This document shows positions 7,804-16,338 of a stretch of 64,000 nucleotides of DNA, in pieces. Under the pieces are notes generated by a model that worked only from the letters and a program-made list of their open reading frames with translations, did no database searches and was not told where the DNA came from. The stretch spans positions 1 through 64,000 of the forward strand of contig JAENWW010000002.1 of assembly GCA_016649875.1 (NCBI GenBank), written 5' to 3'. Origin of the DNA: Coriobacteriia bacterium (GTDB taxonomy: Bacteria; Actinomycetota; Coriobacteriia; WRKU01; JAENWW01). Position numbers and translations under genes: made by a program. Positions within the stretch are counted from its first letter, which is position 1; the number at the start of each line of letters is the position of its first letter.

Positions 7804-8742
7804 TTACTTCTCAGTCGACTTGTGAATCGGCGTGGGCTTCCGCGTCCACGTCTCCAGCGGGGTCATGTACCTCGAGGAGAAGTGCTCGACCAGCCGCTGC
7901 GCGGGCGCGGTGAGGGCGCGGTCCTTGGGAATCACGAGCCCGATCACGGTGTAGAGCGGTTCGCGGAGCGGGACGCAGGTGATCGACGACTCGTTCCCGC
8001 CGTGCGTCAGCCCGCGGGGGAGCGCGGTGATCCCGATGTTCCGCGCCACGGCGGCGATGAGGGGTTCGTGGCGCGTGTGAGTGAACGTGACGTTCGGGAA
8101 GAAGTCGTGCTTGCCGCATTCCTCGGCGAACGCGATGTAGACGCCCGAGTGCTCATTGAGCATCACAAAGCGCGCGTCCTTGAGCTCCTCGATTGAGACG
8201 CGCTGCTGGCGGGCGAGAGGATGCTGGTTCGAGCACACGATCACGATCTCGTCGCGGATGAGCGGGATGCAGTCGTACTCGTCGGGTGAGACCAGGTCAG
8301 TCCGCAGGATCGCGATGTCGAGGCGGTGCAACTCGAGCCTCTTGAGAATCTCCTCCTGGTTGCGCTCGCAGAGGTCAACCTGGACGCCGAGGTTATCGGC
8401 CTGAAAGTCCGCGAGGTCCGTGACGAGGTCATAGGCGCTCGTGAGCGGAAGTGCCCCCACACGTACTCTGAGCTGGGCGGAATCGCTGTACTGCGCCAGC
8501 CGCATGATGACGTTCTCGTAGTTCGTCGAGGTGCTGTTGGCAAACTGGAGGAACGTCTCCCCGGCCGGGGTCAGGGAGACGCCGGCCGAACCCCGGACGA
8601 ACAACTCGGTGCCGAGCTCCTCCTCCATCGCCTTGATCTGCTTGGAGAGGGCCGACTGCGACACGTAGGCGCTCTCGGCGGCATGGCAGAAACTCCTGAA
8701 GCGCGTGACCGCGAGGAAGTATTTGAGTTGCGCGAAGTTCAT
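7804..8742 (-). CDS. LysR-family transcriptional regulator
   Basis: 312 residues. The N-terminal winged helix starts MNFAQLKYFLAV, with ESAYVSQSALSKQIKAMEEE as the recognition helix region and LFVRGSAGVSLTPAGE as the wing. A LysR substrate-binding domain occupies about 90-300. I chose the ATG at 8742, which has GAGGG upstream and begins exactly at the family N-terminus; the longer open frame to 8832 is unlikely. It is divergent from the prFMN decarboxylase operon and is G+C rich like it. LysR proteins usually control the divergent operon in response to a pathway compound, so an aromatic acid effector is a reasonable inference. It also carries a polar C-terminal tail (RKPTPIHKSTEK). Confidence 0.9.
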   Translation of the reverse strand: MNFAQLKYFLAVTRFRSFCHAAESAYVSQSALSKQIKAMEEELGTELFVRGSAGVSLTPAGETFLQFANSTSTNYENVIMRLAQYSDSAQLRVRVGALPLTSAYDLVTDLADFQADNLGVQVDLCERNQEEILKRLELHRLDIAILRTDLVSPDEYDCIPLIRDEIVIVCSNQHPLARQQRVSIEELKDARFVMLNEHSGVYIAFAEECGKHDFFPNVTFTHTRHEPLIAAVARNIGITALPRGLTHGGNESSITCVPLREPLYTVIGLVIPKDRALTAPAQRLVEHFSSRYMTPLETWTRKPTPIHKSTEK

Positions 8743-9119
8743 AGGCGAATCCCTCTGTTGGGGGCCGGCGCCGTCCTGTGGGCGGGGGCCTTGCGCGCGG
8801 TCATCGACCGTGCACTGCACAAATGATACCAATTATTTTACACTCGCGCAGGGCCGACATCCGGCGGCTGCGGGCCTGCGCGTTTCCATCGAGGCAACCC
8901 GTCTTTCCCTCCTGCTCATGGCCGCGGTCTGCCAACAGGGGTCTTTCGCAATCGGCAACCCGGAACGCTCAGACCGAATTGCACAAGCGCGTGGGGGAGG
9001 CCACAGTCGAAGTGCGTTCGGATGCCTGCGTAACCCGGTGGCATCATCTCTGGCCGCGCGGGACGCAGTATCCGGGATCCCGCAAGCGATTAATTAGATG
9101 CACTGAGAAAGGAGTTCAG
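8743..9119. promoter_or_regulatory. Divergent control region between lysR and the decarboxylase operon
   Basis: 377 bp without a supported gene; frames are open on both strands only because the DNA is G+C rich. An A+T-rich patch at about 8818-8850 holds TATCAT read toward lysR and TACACT read toward the operon, with dyad ATGATACCAATTAT between, a plausible LysR (T-N11-A-like) site. AAAGGAG at 9109-9115 serves the first decarboxylase gene. Confidence 0.45.
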
Positions 9120-10562
9120 ATGGCAAAGACCTACAAGGATTTACGGGAGTTCTTGGCGACCCTCGAAGAGGAGGGCCAGTTGGTTCGTGTGAAGGAGGAG
9201 GTCGACCCCGAGCCGGATATCGGCGCTGCGGGTCGTGCCGCATCGCGCGTTCCGAACGGCCCCGCGGTCCTCTTCGAGAAGATCAAGGGCTACAAGGGCC
9301 AGGTCGTCACGAATGTCCACGGCTCGTGGCAGAACCATGCACTCATGATGGGCATGCCCAAGGATACCTCCACAAAGGCGCAGTTCGAGGAACTCAACCG
9401 TCGCTGGGACAAGTTCCCGGTCCCTCCCAACGTCGTCTCCCGTGATGAGGCGCCGTGCAAGCAGAACACTATGTCGGAGGATATCAACCTCTTCGAGATT
9501 CTGCCGCTCTACCGCATCAACGAACAGGACGGTGGCTTCTTCCTCTCGAAGGCGTCCGTCGTCTCCGGCGACCCGGAGTTCCCCGACGACTTCAACAAGC
9601 AGAACGTCGGCACCTATCGCATCCAGGTCAAGGACAAGGATCGTCTCGGCATCCAGGCGCTGGCTATGCACGACATCGCGGTCCAGCTTGAGAAGGCCGA
9701 GCGCAAGAACGAGCGTCTGCCGATCGCTATCTCCCTGGGCAACACGCCGCTCGTGACGTTCATGGCCTCGACCCCTGTGGGCTACAGCCAGAACGAGTAC
9801 GAGTTCGTTGGCGCGCTGCAGGACGGCGTCCCGACCGACATCGTCAAGGCCGACACCGCACCGCACCTGTTCGTCCCGGCCGGCGCCGAGGTCGTGCTTG
9901 AGGGCTACATCATCCCTCGCGCTCGCGTCGTCGAAGGTCCGTTCGGCGAGTTCCCGGGTTCCTACTCAGGCGCCCGTCTGCAGTGCGAGGTACAGATCAC
10001 CCACGTCACGTACCGCACCGACCCGATCTTCGAGAACCTCTACCTGGGCATGCCCTGGACCGAGATCGACTACCTGATGGCTCTCAACACCAGCGTGCCG
10101 CTCTACAAGCAGATCAAAGAGAGCTTTCCCGAGGTCGTCGCCGTGAACGCCATGTACAGCCACGGCATCGGCGTTATCATCTCCACCAAATGCCGCTATG
10201 GCGGCTACGCCAAAGGTGTCGCCATGCGCCTGCTCTCCACGCCACATGGCATGCCGTACTCCAAGATTGTGATCATCGTCGACGAGTTCGTCGACCCGTT
10301 CAATCTCGAGCAGGTCATGTGGGCGCTGACCACGCGCGTCCAGCCTTCGAAGGACGTCACGCTCATCGAAAACGCCGCCGGGATGCCGCTCGATCCGTCG
10401 AGCTACCCAGCCGGCATGACCACCAAGATGATCATCGACGCCACCACTCCTGTTCCTCCGGAGCCCAACCCCCGCACGGTCGAGCTGCTCAAGGACCCGG
10501 TGGACACCGAGAAGTACATGACCATCATCCGCGACCTGCAGAAGGCCATTGAAGACAAATAG
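9120..10562 (+). CDS. UbiD-family prFMN-dependent decarboxylase, hydroxyarylic acid type (BsdC/VdcC-like)
   Basis: 480 residues of the UbiD family, starting MAKTYKDLREFLATLEEEG after AAAGGAG. These enzymes use prenylated FMN to remove (or sometimes add) CO2 on aromatic or alpha,beta-unsaturated acids in the cytoplasm. The catalytic acid segment EGPFGEFPGSYSG is complete, with both glutamates of the E-x5-E pattern. The prFMN-binding Arg region is in TYRIQVKD. The next gene encodes the small D subunit found only with the BsdC/VdcC branch, so a phenolic acid such as 4-hydroxybenzoate, vanillate or protocatechuate is the likely substrate class; the exact one cannot be read from sequence. It is the first gene of the operon. 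Confidence 0.9.
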   Translation: MAKTYKDLREFLATLEEEGQLVRVKEEVDPEPDIGAAGRAASRVPNGPAVLFEKIKGYKGQVVTNVHGSWQNHALMMGMPKDTSTKAQFEELNRRWDKFPVPPNVVSRDEAPCKQNTMSEDINLFEILPLYRINEQDGGFFLSKASVVSGDPEFPDDFNKQNVGTYRIQVKDKDRLGIQALAMHDIAVQLEKAERKNERLPIAISLGNTPLVTFMASTPVGYSQNEYEFVGALQDGVPTDIVKADTAPHLFVPAGAEVVLEGYIIPRARVVEGPFGEFPGSYSGARLQCEVQITHVTYRTDPIFENLYLGMPWTEIDYLMALNTSVPLYKQIKESFPEVVAVNAMYSHGIGVIISTKCRYGGYAKGVAMRLLSTPHGMPYSKIVIIVDEFVDPFNLEQVMWALTTRVQPSKDVTLIENAAGMPLDPSSYPAGMTTKMIIDATTPVPPEPNPRTVELLKDPVDTEKYMTIIRDLQKAIEDK

Positions 10563-10629
10563 TCCGGCCCGGCTGCGCTGGAAGCATCCTGTGTAGCGAA
10601 ACGAACGATAAGACTTAAGGAGGTACTAC

Positions 10630-10836
10630 ATGAAGTGTCCGCGCTGTGACAGCGAGAAAACCCGGACGATGGTCAAGTCCCCGGTGGGGGATGTCTGGGA
10701 GGTCTTCGTGTGTGAGAACTGCTGGTACTCCTGGCGCTCGACAGAGACGCCCGTCGTGATTGAGAAGTTCAAGCTCACCGACGATATGATCGCGGGGCTC
10801 GGAGTCATTCCGCCGATTCCGCCGCTCGACATCTAG
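10630..10836 (+). CDS. Small subunit D of hydroxyarylic acid decarboxylase (BsdD/VdcD-like)
   Basis: 68 residues with two CxxC pairs, CPRCDSEKT and CENCWYSWR, forming a likely zinc ribbon, and a short C-terminal tail ending IPPIPPLDI. Small proteins of this kind accompany the BsdC/VdcC decarboxylases (bsdBCD, vdcBCD) and are needed for full activity of some. It follows ubiD by 67 bp with TTAAGGAGG upstream. The assignment rests on length, cysteine spacing and position. Confidence 0.85.
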   Translation: MKCPRCDSEKTRTMVKSPVGDVWEVFVCENCWYSWRSTETPVVIEKFKLTDDMIAGLGVIPPIPPLDI

Positions 10837-10966
10837 ACTTCGGAGCCGGTCCGGGGGAGCTGCACCGCAGTTTCCGCGGACCGTCCGTCCGGTGTGTTCA
10901 CCTCAAACCCGGTGCGTACGACACGGGGAGTGTCCGTGCATCGGCCAACAACAAGAAGGAGAAAAA

Positions 10967-12430
10967 GTGGAACAGATCAAGCATTTAATCACGAAGCGTG
11001 AGATCGGCTTCGTGCTCGGAATCCTTGTCGCCGCTGTCATCTGGCTTATTCCGATCCCCGCCGCGGCACTGAGCACGGGTGGGCACATCACTCTGGCCCT
11101 CACGCTCATGACCGTCGTCTGGTGGGCGTTCCAGATCACACAGCCCGGCTACACTTCAGGTGTGTTCTTGGCGCTGCTGGTCATCTTCAAGGTCATCCCG
11201 GGCATCGCGGCTACAGCGACGGCCAAGGCCGTCCCGTCCGCGGTCGCAACGGCGGCCGTCGTGTTCAAGTCATGGACCGGCACGACCATGTGGCTCGTCA
11301 TCGGCGCCTACCTGATCGCGACAGCGGTCAAGACGTCGGGGTTGGGCGAGCGCATCGCCTACAACTATATGCTGCGGTTCGTGAAGTCGTATCGGAGCAT
11401 CATCGTCGGTATCTTCATCCTGACCTTCGGGCTGAGCCTGCTCATCCCGCATCCCTGGCCGCGCGCTTTCCTGATCATGTCGGTCATGGCAGTCGTCATC
11501 TCCAGCTCGAAAATCCCGCGGGTGGATGCGATTAAGATCGGTCTGACCGTCTTCGCGGCGTCGGTGCCGGTCTCGCTGATCTTCCTGACGGGCGACTCCG
11601 TCATCAACCCGCTGGCCATCGCGGCTTCCGGCGTCGAGCTCAGTTGGGTCGGCTGGTTCATCCAGATGGGCATCCCCGCCATCGTCGCCAGCGTCATCAC
11701 CTGCCTGCTCATCCTCGTGCTCTTCAAGCCCTCGCAAGAGGTCACCATCAACAAGGATGAGATCCGCGACAAGATCGCGGGTCTGGGCAAGCTGAGCGGC
11801 ATTGAGATCCGCACCATCGTCTGGCTCACCATCGCCATCACCCTGTGGATGACGAACAGCGTGCACGGCATCGACATCGGTTGGGTCACCCTGATTATCG
11901 CGATGCTCATGAGCATGCCGATCATCGGCAACATCCTGAAGCCGAAGGACTGGGCCCAGGTCCCGATGCAGGTGCTCATCTTCCTGACCGCGGCCATCGC
12001 GATCGGCACCGTCGGTGGCGCCACTGGCATGAACGCGTGGATCGCCCACACGTTGCTGCCATCCACCGCCCCGACGAACTTGTTCCTGTTCGCGGCGGTC
12101 GTCACCATCATCGCCATCGTGATCCACATGCTGCTCGGCAGCGTCATCGCGGTCATGGGCGTCGCCGTACCGGCGATTCTCGTCTTCTCGCAGGCCATGG
12201 GCCTCAACCCGCTGGTTCCGACGCTGCTCGTCTACACGGCGATCGCGTCGCACTACTTGCTGCCGTTCCAGCACCTCAACATGCTCGTCGGCGCCGCCGA
12301 GGACACGGGCGGCTACACGCAGAAGGAGACGCTCCGTCTCGGACTGCCTCTCACGCTCGGCGTGTTCATCGTGACGATGGGCGTCGAGATCCCGTGGTGG
12401 ACGTTCACCGGTTTCCTCCACAAAGGCTGA
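10967..12430 (+). CDS. SLC13/DASS-type anion permease, probable aromatic or carboxylic acid transporter
   Basis: 487 residues, about 12 hydrophobic segments. It starts at GTG (10967) after AAGAAGGAG. Its two halves each carry a re-entrant-like loop, with LIPHPWPRAFLIMSVMAV in the first and MLLGSVIAVMGVAVPAIL in the second. SLC13/DASS proteins carry dicarboxylates, sulfate or related anions; in this operon the cargo is probably the acid substrate of the decarboxylases. The longer open frame to 10892 has no ribosome site. Decarboxylation coupled to acid uptake can also give pH homeostasis or a proton gradient, which is inference here. Confidence 0.75.
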   Translation: MEQIKHLITKREIGFVLGILVAAVIWLIPIPAAALSTGGHITLALTLMTVVWWAFQITQPGYTSGVFLALLVIFKVIPGIAATATAKAVPSAVATAAVVFKSWTGTTMWLVIGAYLIATAVKTSGLGERIAYNYMLRFVKSYRSIIVGIFILTFGLSLLIPHPWPRAFLIMSVMAVVISSSKIPRVDAIKIGLTVFAASVPVSLIFLTGDSVINPLAIAASGVELSWVGWFIQMGIPAIVASVITCLLILVLFKPSQEVTINKDEIRDKIAGLGKLSGIEIRTIVWLTIAITLWMTNSVHGIDIGWVTLIIAMLMSMPIIGNILKPKDWAQVPMQVLIFLTAAIAIGTVGGATGMNAWIAHTLLPSTAPTNLFLFAAVVTIIAIVIHMLLGSVIAVMGVAVPAILVFSQAMGLNPLVPTLLVYTAIASHYLLPFQHLNMLVGAAEDTGGYTQKETLRLGLPLTLGVFIVTMGVEIPWWTFTGFLHKG

Positions 12431-12469
12431 CATTCCGGGCATTGCACGACTAGATTGGGAGTGACGATC

Positions 12470-13036
12470 ATGCGGATTATCGTTGGAGTATCGGGTGCGA
12501 GCGGTGTGGTGATGGGCTACTACCTGCTGTCCGCCCTCAAGCAGCACGAGGATGTCGAGGTCCACCTCGTCGTGACCGCGGGAGCTCACAAGACGTGGGC
12601 GCTCGAATGCGACAAGTCGCTGGACGACCTCTACGCGCTCGCCGACGTGGTCCATGACGACGCGAACCTCGCCGCTTGCATCTCGAGCGGGTCGTTCAAG
12701 ACCGATGGCATGATCGTCATCCCGTGCTCCATGAAGACGCTCGCGGGCATCTCGGCCGGTTACGCTGCCAACCTGCTCGTGCGTGCGGTCGACGTGTGCC
12801 TGAAGGAAGAGCGCAGGGTCGTGCTGGTGCCTCGGGAGATGCCGTTCGGCAAGGTTCACCTTCGCAACATGGCGACGGCGGCCGACCTGGGTTGCGTCAT
12901 CGTCCCGCCCATGCTCACGTTCTACAACGGCCCCGTGACCCTCGAGGATCAGATAGACCATGTCGTGGGCAAGGTCCTGCGGTTCTTCGGCCTCGAGCAC
13001 GACAAGTTCGTGCCGTGGGAAGGTGCTGATATCTGA
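12470..13036 (+). CDS. ubiX: UbiX-family flavin prenyltransferase
   Basis: 188 residues. It transfers a dimethylallyl group from dimethylallyl phosphate to reduced FMN, making prFMN for UbiD enzymes. FMN-binding GVSGASG is at 6-12, the family segment PCSMKTLAGISAGYAANLL is in the middle, and REMPFGKVHLRNM contains the conserved Arg-Glu. I chose the ATG at 12470 after GGGAG rather than a GTG-type start at 12455. It overlaps the next gene by one base. One UbiX can serve both decarboxylases of the operon. Confidence 0.92.
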   Translation: MRIIVGVSGASGVVMGYYLLSALKQHEDVEVHLVVTAGAHKTWALECDKSLDDLYALADVVHDDANLAACISSGSFKTDGMIVIPCSMKTLAGISAGYAANLLVRAVDVCLKEERRVVLVPREMPFGKVHLRNMATAADLGCVIVPPMLTFYNGPVTLEDQIDHVVGKVLRFFGLEHDKFVPWEGADI

Positions 13037-13449
13037 TGAAGCTCATAGCTGTCGGTCATGGCGAGGCCCCTCATCGTGTTGAGGCTGCGATTGTGTTCTG
13101 CGGTCCCGACGTCTCGGTCTGCTTCGGTGGCGGGGAAGCCCATCACATCGGGGCGGTTGCTTTGGGGATCCCCCGGCCGAGCCTGGCCGACAACTCGGCT
13201 CCGTCCGCGTCGGCGAGCGTCCTGTGCGTCACCGGTCACAAGGAGGACGGGCTTGCACGAGCGGCCGCCCTCGAGTTGGCCACGGAGTTCGGCTGTCGCG
13301 TGAACGTGGCGGCGGGCCTCCACGTGGACGGCGCCACCGCCGACGATATCCGGCTACTCAACGAGAACTACATCGCGGTGCTCGCGGATGTGAAGCGCCG
13401 CATAGCAAGCGAGATGGGCGAACCGTCCGAAGGAGGGCTTGATGACTGA
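13036..13449 (+). CDS. LpdD-like prenylated-flavin chaperone family protein
   Basis: 137 residues resembling the LpdD family encoded beside gallate decarboxylase in lactobacilli, which is described as a prFMN chaperone or maturation factor. Family-like points are RVEAAIVFCGPDVSVCFGGG, HHIGAVALGIPRPS, VTGHKEDGLARAAA and AAGLHVDGATADDI. It is coupled to ubiX by a TGATG overlap. Its own end overlaps the upstream start codon of the next ubiD gene. The assignment is from pattern memory without a search, so moderate confidence. Confidence 0.7.
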   Translation: MKLIAVGHGEAPHRVEAAIVFCGPDVSVCFGGGEAHHIGAVALGIPRPSLADNSAPSASASVLCVTGHKEDGLARAAALELATEFGCRVNVAAGLHVDGATADDIRLLNENYIAVLADVKRRIASEMGEPSEGGLDD

Positions 13450-13499
13450 GAACAACACCAACACGAAGGAGGGTTTTATGGCTGAGAACAACACCAACT
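13428..13499 (+). repeat. 36-bp tandem duplication of a ribosome site and start codon
   Basis: Copy 1 (13428-13463) and copy 2 (13464-13499) match at 32 of 36 bases and abut with no gap. Each contains CGAAGGAGGG, an ATG 5 nt later and codons for (T/A)-E-N-N-T-N. Copy 1 also encodes the end of the LpdD-like gene. Confidence 0.85.
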
Positions 13500-14974
13500 C
13501 CGACACCGACTTCCGCTCCATCCTGGAGCTCCTGAAGTCGCATCCGGGCCAGCTGCTCGAGACCGATGTCCTAGTCGATCCGAACGCCGAGCTGTCCGGT
13601 GTGTACCGCCACGTGGGAGCCGGCGGCACCGTCATGCGACCCACACGCATCGGCCCCATGATGGTATTCAATAACGTCAAGGGTCACGAAGGCGCGCGCG
13701 TCGCCATCGGGGTGCTCGCGAGCCGCGAGCGCGTCGGCATCATGCTCGGCTGCGACCCGAAGCGCCTCGGCTTCCTGCTCAAGGATGCCGTCGCCAACGC
13801 GATCGCACCGATCACGGTCGGCGCGGACAAGGCCCTGTGTCAGGAAGTGGTGCATCTTGCGACCGAGCCCGGGTTCGACATCCGGAAGCTGCTTCCCGCG
13901 CCCACGAACACGACCGAGGACGCCGGCCCCTACGTGACGATGGGCATGTGCTACGCCTCCGACCCGGAGACGGGCGAGTCCGACGTGACGATCCACCGGC
14001 TGTGCCTGCAAAGCGCCGACGAGATCTCGATGTACTTCGTCCCGGGCGCCCGTCACCTGACGGTCTTCCGCGAGAAGGCCGAGAAGGCCGGCAAGGCGCT
14101 CCCGATCTCCATCAGCATCGGCGTCGATCCCGCGGCCGAGATCGCCGCGTGCTTCGAGCCGCCGACGACCCCGCTCGGATTCAACGAGCTGAGCATCGCC
14201 GGAGCCATCCGCAAGCGTGCTGTGGAACTGGTCCAGTGCCTGACGATCGACGAGAAGGCCATCGCGAATGCCGAGTACGTCATCGAGGGCGAGCTCATCC
14301 CCGGCGTGCGTGTCCGTGAGGACCAGAACACCAACACCGGCAAGGCCATGCCCGAGTTCCCGGGCTACACCGGCGGCGCCGTCGCCGAGCTGCCCGTCAT
14401 CAAAGTCACGGCCATCACGCATCGCACCAACCCGATCATGCAGACCGTGATCGGCCCTAGCGAGGAGCACGTCAATCTCGCGGGCATCCCGACCGAGGCA
14501 AGCATCCTCAGCATGGTCGAGCGGGCCATGCCCGGACGTCTGCTCAACGTCTACTCGCACTCGTCCGGTGGCGGAAAGTACATGGCCGTCATGCAGTTCA
14601 AGAAGACGGTGCCGAGCGACGAGGGGCGCCAGCGTCAGGCCGCCCTGCTCGCGTTCTCAGCGTTCTCGGAGCTCAAGCACGTGGTGCTCGTCGACGAGGA
14701 CGTCGACCCGTTCGACAGCAACGATGTGATGTGGTCGCTGAACACCCGGTACCAGGGCGACATCGACACGATCTTCATCCCCGGCGTGCGCTGTCACCCG
14801 CTGGACCCGTCTCAGAGCCCCGAGTACAACCCGGCGCTCCGCGACAAGGGTATCTCGTGCAAGACAATCTTCGACTGTACGGTGCCGTTTAAGCTGAAGG
14901 ACAAGTTCAAGCGCGCCGAGTTCATGGACGTCGACCCCGCCAAGTGGGCGCCGTCGCTGTTCGAGAAGAAGTAG
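13478..14974 (+). CDS. UbiD-family decarboxylase, gallate-decarboxylase (LpdC) branch
   Basis: 498 residues from the ATG at 13478; an in-frame ATG at 13442 with its own AAGGAGG would add 12 residues (MTENNTNTKEGF). The active-site region reads [25 protein letters not shown], split here by R-E-D and M-P-E-F, as in the LpdC/gallate decarboxylase group and unlike the EGPFGEFPG type of the first ubi[15 protein letters not shown] and [17 protein letters not shown] are further family segments. The preceding LpdD-like protein is its natural partner. It is a second decarboxylase with probably different substrate, sharing UbiX. The C-terminus ends WAPSLFEKK. Confidence 0.85.
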   Translation: MAENNTNSDTDFRSILELLKSHPGQLLETDVLVDPNAELSGVYRHVGAGGTVMRPTRIGPMMVFNNVKGHEGARVAIGVLASRERVGIMLGCDPKRLGFLLKDAVANAIAPITVGADKALCQEVVHLATEPGFDIRKLLPAPTNTTEDAGPYVTMGMCYASDPETGESDVTIHRLCLQSADEISMYFVPGARHLTVFREKAEKAGKALPISISIGVDPAAEIAACFEPPTTPLGFNELSIAGAIRKRAVELVQCLTIDEKAIANAEYVIEGELIPGVRVREDQNTNTGKAMPEFPGYTGGAVAELPVIKVTAITHRTNPIMQTVIGPSEEHVNLAGIPTEASILSMVERAMPGRLLNVYSHSSGGGKYMAVMQFKKTVPSDEGRQRQAALLAFSAFSELKHVVLVDEDVDPFDSNDVMWSLNTRYQGDIDTIFIPGVRCHPLDPSQSPEYNPALRDKGISCKTIFDCTVPFKLKDKFKRAEFMDVDPAKWAPSLFEKK

Positions 14975-15017
14975 CAGCACCGGAGCGGCTCGGGGGTCCC
15001 CTCGAGGCATTATCGCA

Positions 15018-15044
15018 GCGGGGCTCCCGGTCCGGGAGCCCCGC
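15018..15044 (+). terminator. G+C-rich perfect hairpin between ubiD and ribBA
   Basis: GCGGGGCTCCCGG (15018-15030) and its exact complement (15032-15044) are separated by one base, so the real loop is 3-5 nt. No T run follows. It may act as a partial terminator or mRNA-stability element that sets a lower dose of ribBA and the Idi-like gene. I see no FMN riboswitch consensus around it. Confidence 0.5.
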
Positions 15045-15078
15045 ATCGTGTGTACATCTCGATACCGAAGAAGGGTGT

Positions 15079-16338
15079 GTGAGCGCTGTGATCCCCAGCT
15101 CGCCGTTTTCAACAATCAAGGAGGGGCTCGCCGACATCGCTGCCGGCCGCATGCTCGTGGTGGTCGATGATGAGGATCGCGAGAACGAGGGCGACCTCGT
15201 CATGGCCGCGTCCAAGGCTACTCCCGACGCCATCAACTTCATGATCACCCAGGGTCGCGGTCTCGTGTGCCTCCCGCTGACGGGGGAGCGCCTGGCGGAA
15301 CTCAAGATCCCGCCGATGACCGAGACGAACACCTCGGAGCAGGGCACCGCTTTCCACGTCGCGATCGGGGCCGGCAAGATCACGACCGGCATCTCGTCCG
15401 CCGACCGCTGTAACACGGTGCTCGCCGCAATCGACCCGGCCACGCGTCCTGAGGACATTTCGATGCCCGGGCACGTGTTCCCGCTCAAGGCCCGCTCCGG
15501 CGGCGTGCTTGAGCGCGCAGGGCACACGGAGGCCGCCATCGATCTCGCGCGCCTCGCCGGCCTGATCCCTGCCGGAGTCATCTGTGAGATCCTCAATTCC
15601 GACGGCACGATGGCCCGTCGTCCTCAACTCGAGGCCTTTACGCAGGAGCACGGCCTCAAGATGATCACCGTGGCCGATCTCATCGGCTACCGGCGGCGCA
15701 CTGAGAAGCTCGTCGACCGCACGTCAACGGTCAATCTGCCCACGCGCTTCGGTGAGTTCACCGCGTACGGCTACACGAGCCGTGTGGACGATCAGACCCA
15801 TGTCGCCCTTGTCGTCGGTGACGTCGCCGGCAAAGAGAATGTGCTCGTCCGCGTTCACTCGGAGTGCCTCACCGGGGACGTCCTGCACTCGCTGCGTTGC
15901 GACTGCGGTGCCCAACTCGACGAGGCGATGAAGCGAGTGCAGGCCCAAGGCGAGGGCGTGGTCCTCTATATCGTCGGGCATGAGGGCCGTGGCATCGGTC
16001 TGTCCAACAAACTGAAGGCCTACGAATTGCAGGAGCACGGCTACGACACGGTCGAGGCCAACGAAGAACTCGGCTTCCCCGCCGACCTCCGCGACTACAG
16101 TATCGGCGCGCAGATCCTCGTCGACCTGGGTCTCAGATCTATCCGGTTGATGACCAACAATCCGAGCAAGATCGTTGGGATCGAAGGCTATGGCCTCACC
16201 ATCACGGAGCAGGTCCCGCTCGAGATCGAGGCGTGCCCCGAGGACTACCAATACCTGCGCACCAAGAGAGACAGGATGGGTCACAAATTGACCTTGAGCG
16301 ACACCGCGCCTCAACAGGAGAAAGGTCAGGGTGCATGA
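15079..16338 (+). CDS. ribBA: Bifunctional 3,4-dihydroxy-2-butanone-4-phosphate synthase / GTP cyclohydrolase II
   Basis: 419 residues from GTG at 15079 (AAGAAGGG just upstream; a second GTG at 15088 is possible). RibB occupies about 1-205, with [17 protein letters not shown] and the loop [12 protein letters not shown]. RibA follows from about 206, with the zinc site [18 protein letters not shown] and GHEGRGIGL. These are the two entry reactions of riboflavin synthesis. No other rib genes are near, so this copy is likely dedicated to raising FMN for prFMN. It overlaps the next gene by ATGA. It is of the same G+C-rich style as the operon. Confidence 0.9.
   Translation: MSAVIPSSPFSTIKEGLADIAAGRMLVVVDDEDRENEGDLVMAASKATPDAINFMITQGRGLVCLPLTGERLAELKIPPMTETNTSEQGTAFHVAIGAGKITTGISSADRCNTVLAAIDPATRPEDISMPGHVFPLKARSGGVLERAGHTEAAIDLARLAGLIPAGVICEILNSDGTMARRPQLEAFTQEHGLKMITVADLIGYRRRTEKLVDRTSTVNLPTRFGEFTAYGYTSRVDDQTHVALVVGDVAGKENVLVRVHSECLTGDVLHSLRCDCGAQLDEAMKRVQAQGEGVVLYIVGHEGRGIGLSNKLKAYELQEHGYDTVEANEELGFPADLRDYSIGAQILVDLGLRSIRLMTNNPSKIVGIEGYGLTITEQVPLEIEACPEDYQYLRTKRDRMGHKLTLSDTAPQQEKGQGA

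Noticed and set aside
8778-9119. N-terminal extension of the first ubiD gene
   Set aside because: The open frame is a G+C effect; AAAGGAG before the ATG at 9120 and the family N-terminus fix the start.
11270-13000. Long minus-strand open frame (576 codons)
   Set aside because: It is antisense to the transporter and ubiX genes in G+C-rich DNA, with a low-complexity Arg/Asp/His-rich translation and no family features.
14975-15078. FMN riboswitch upstream of ribBA
   Set aside because: The region has a simple hairpin but lacks the conserved RFN element sequence blocks and is too short for the full fold.
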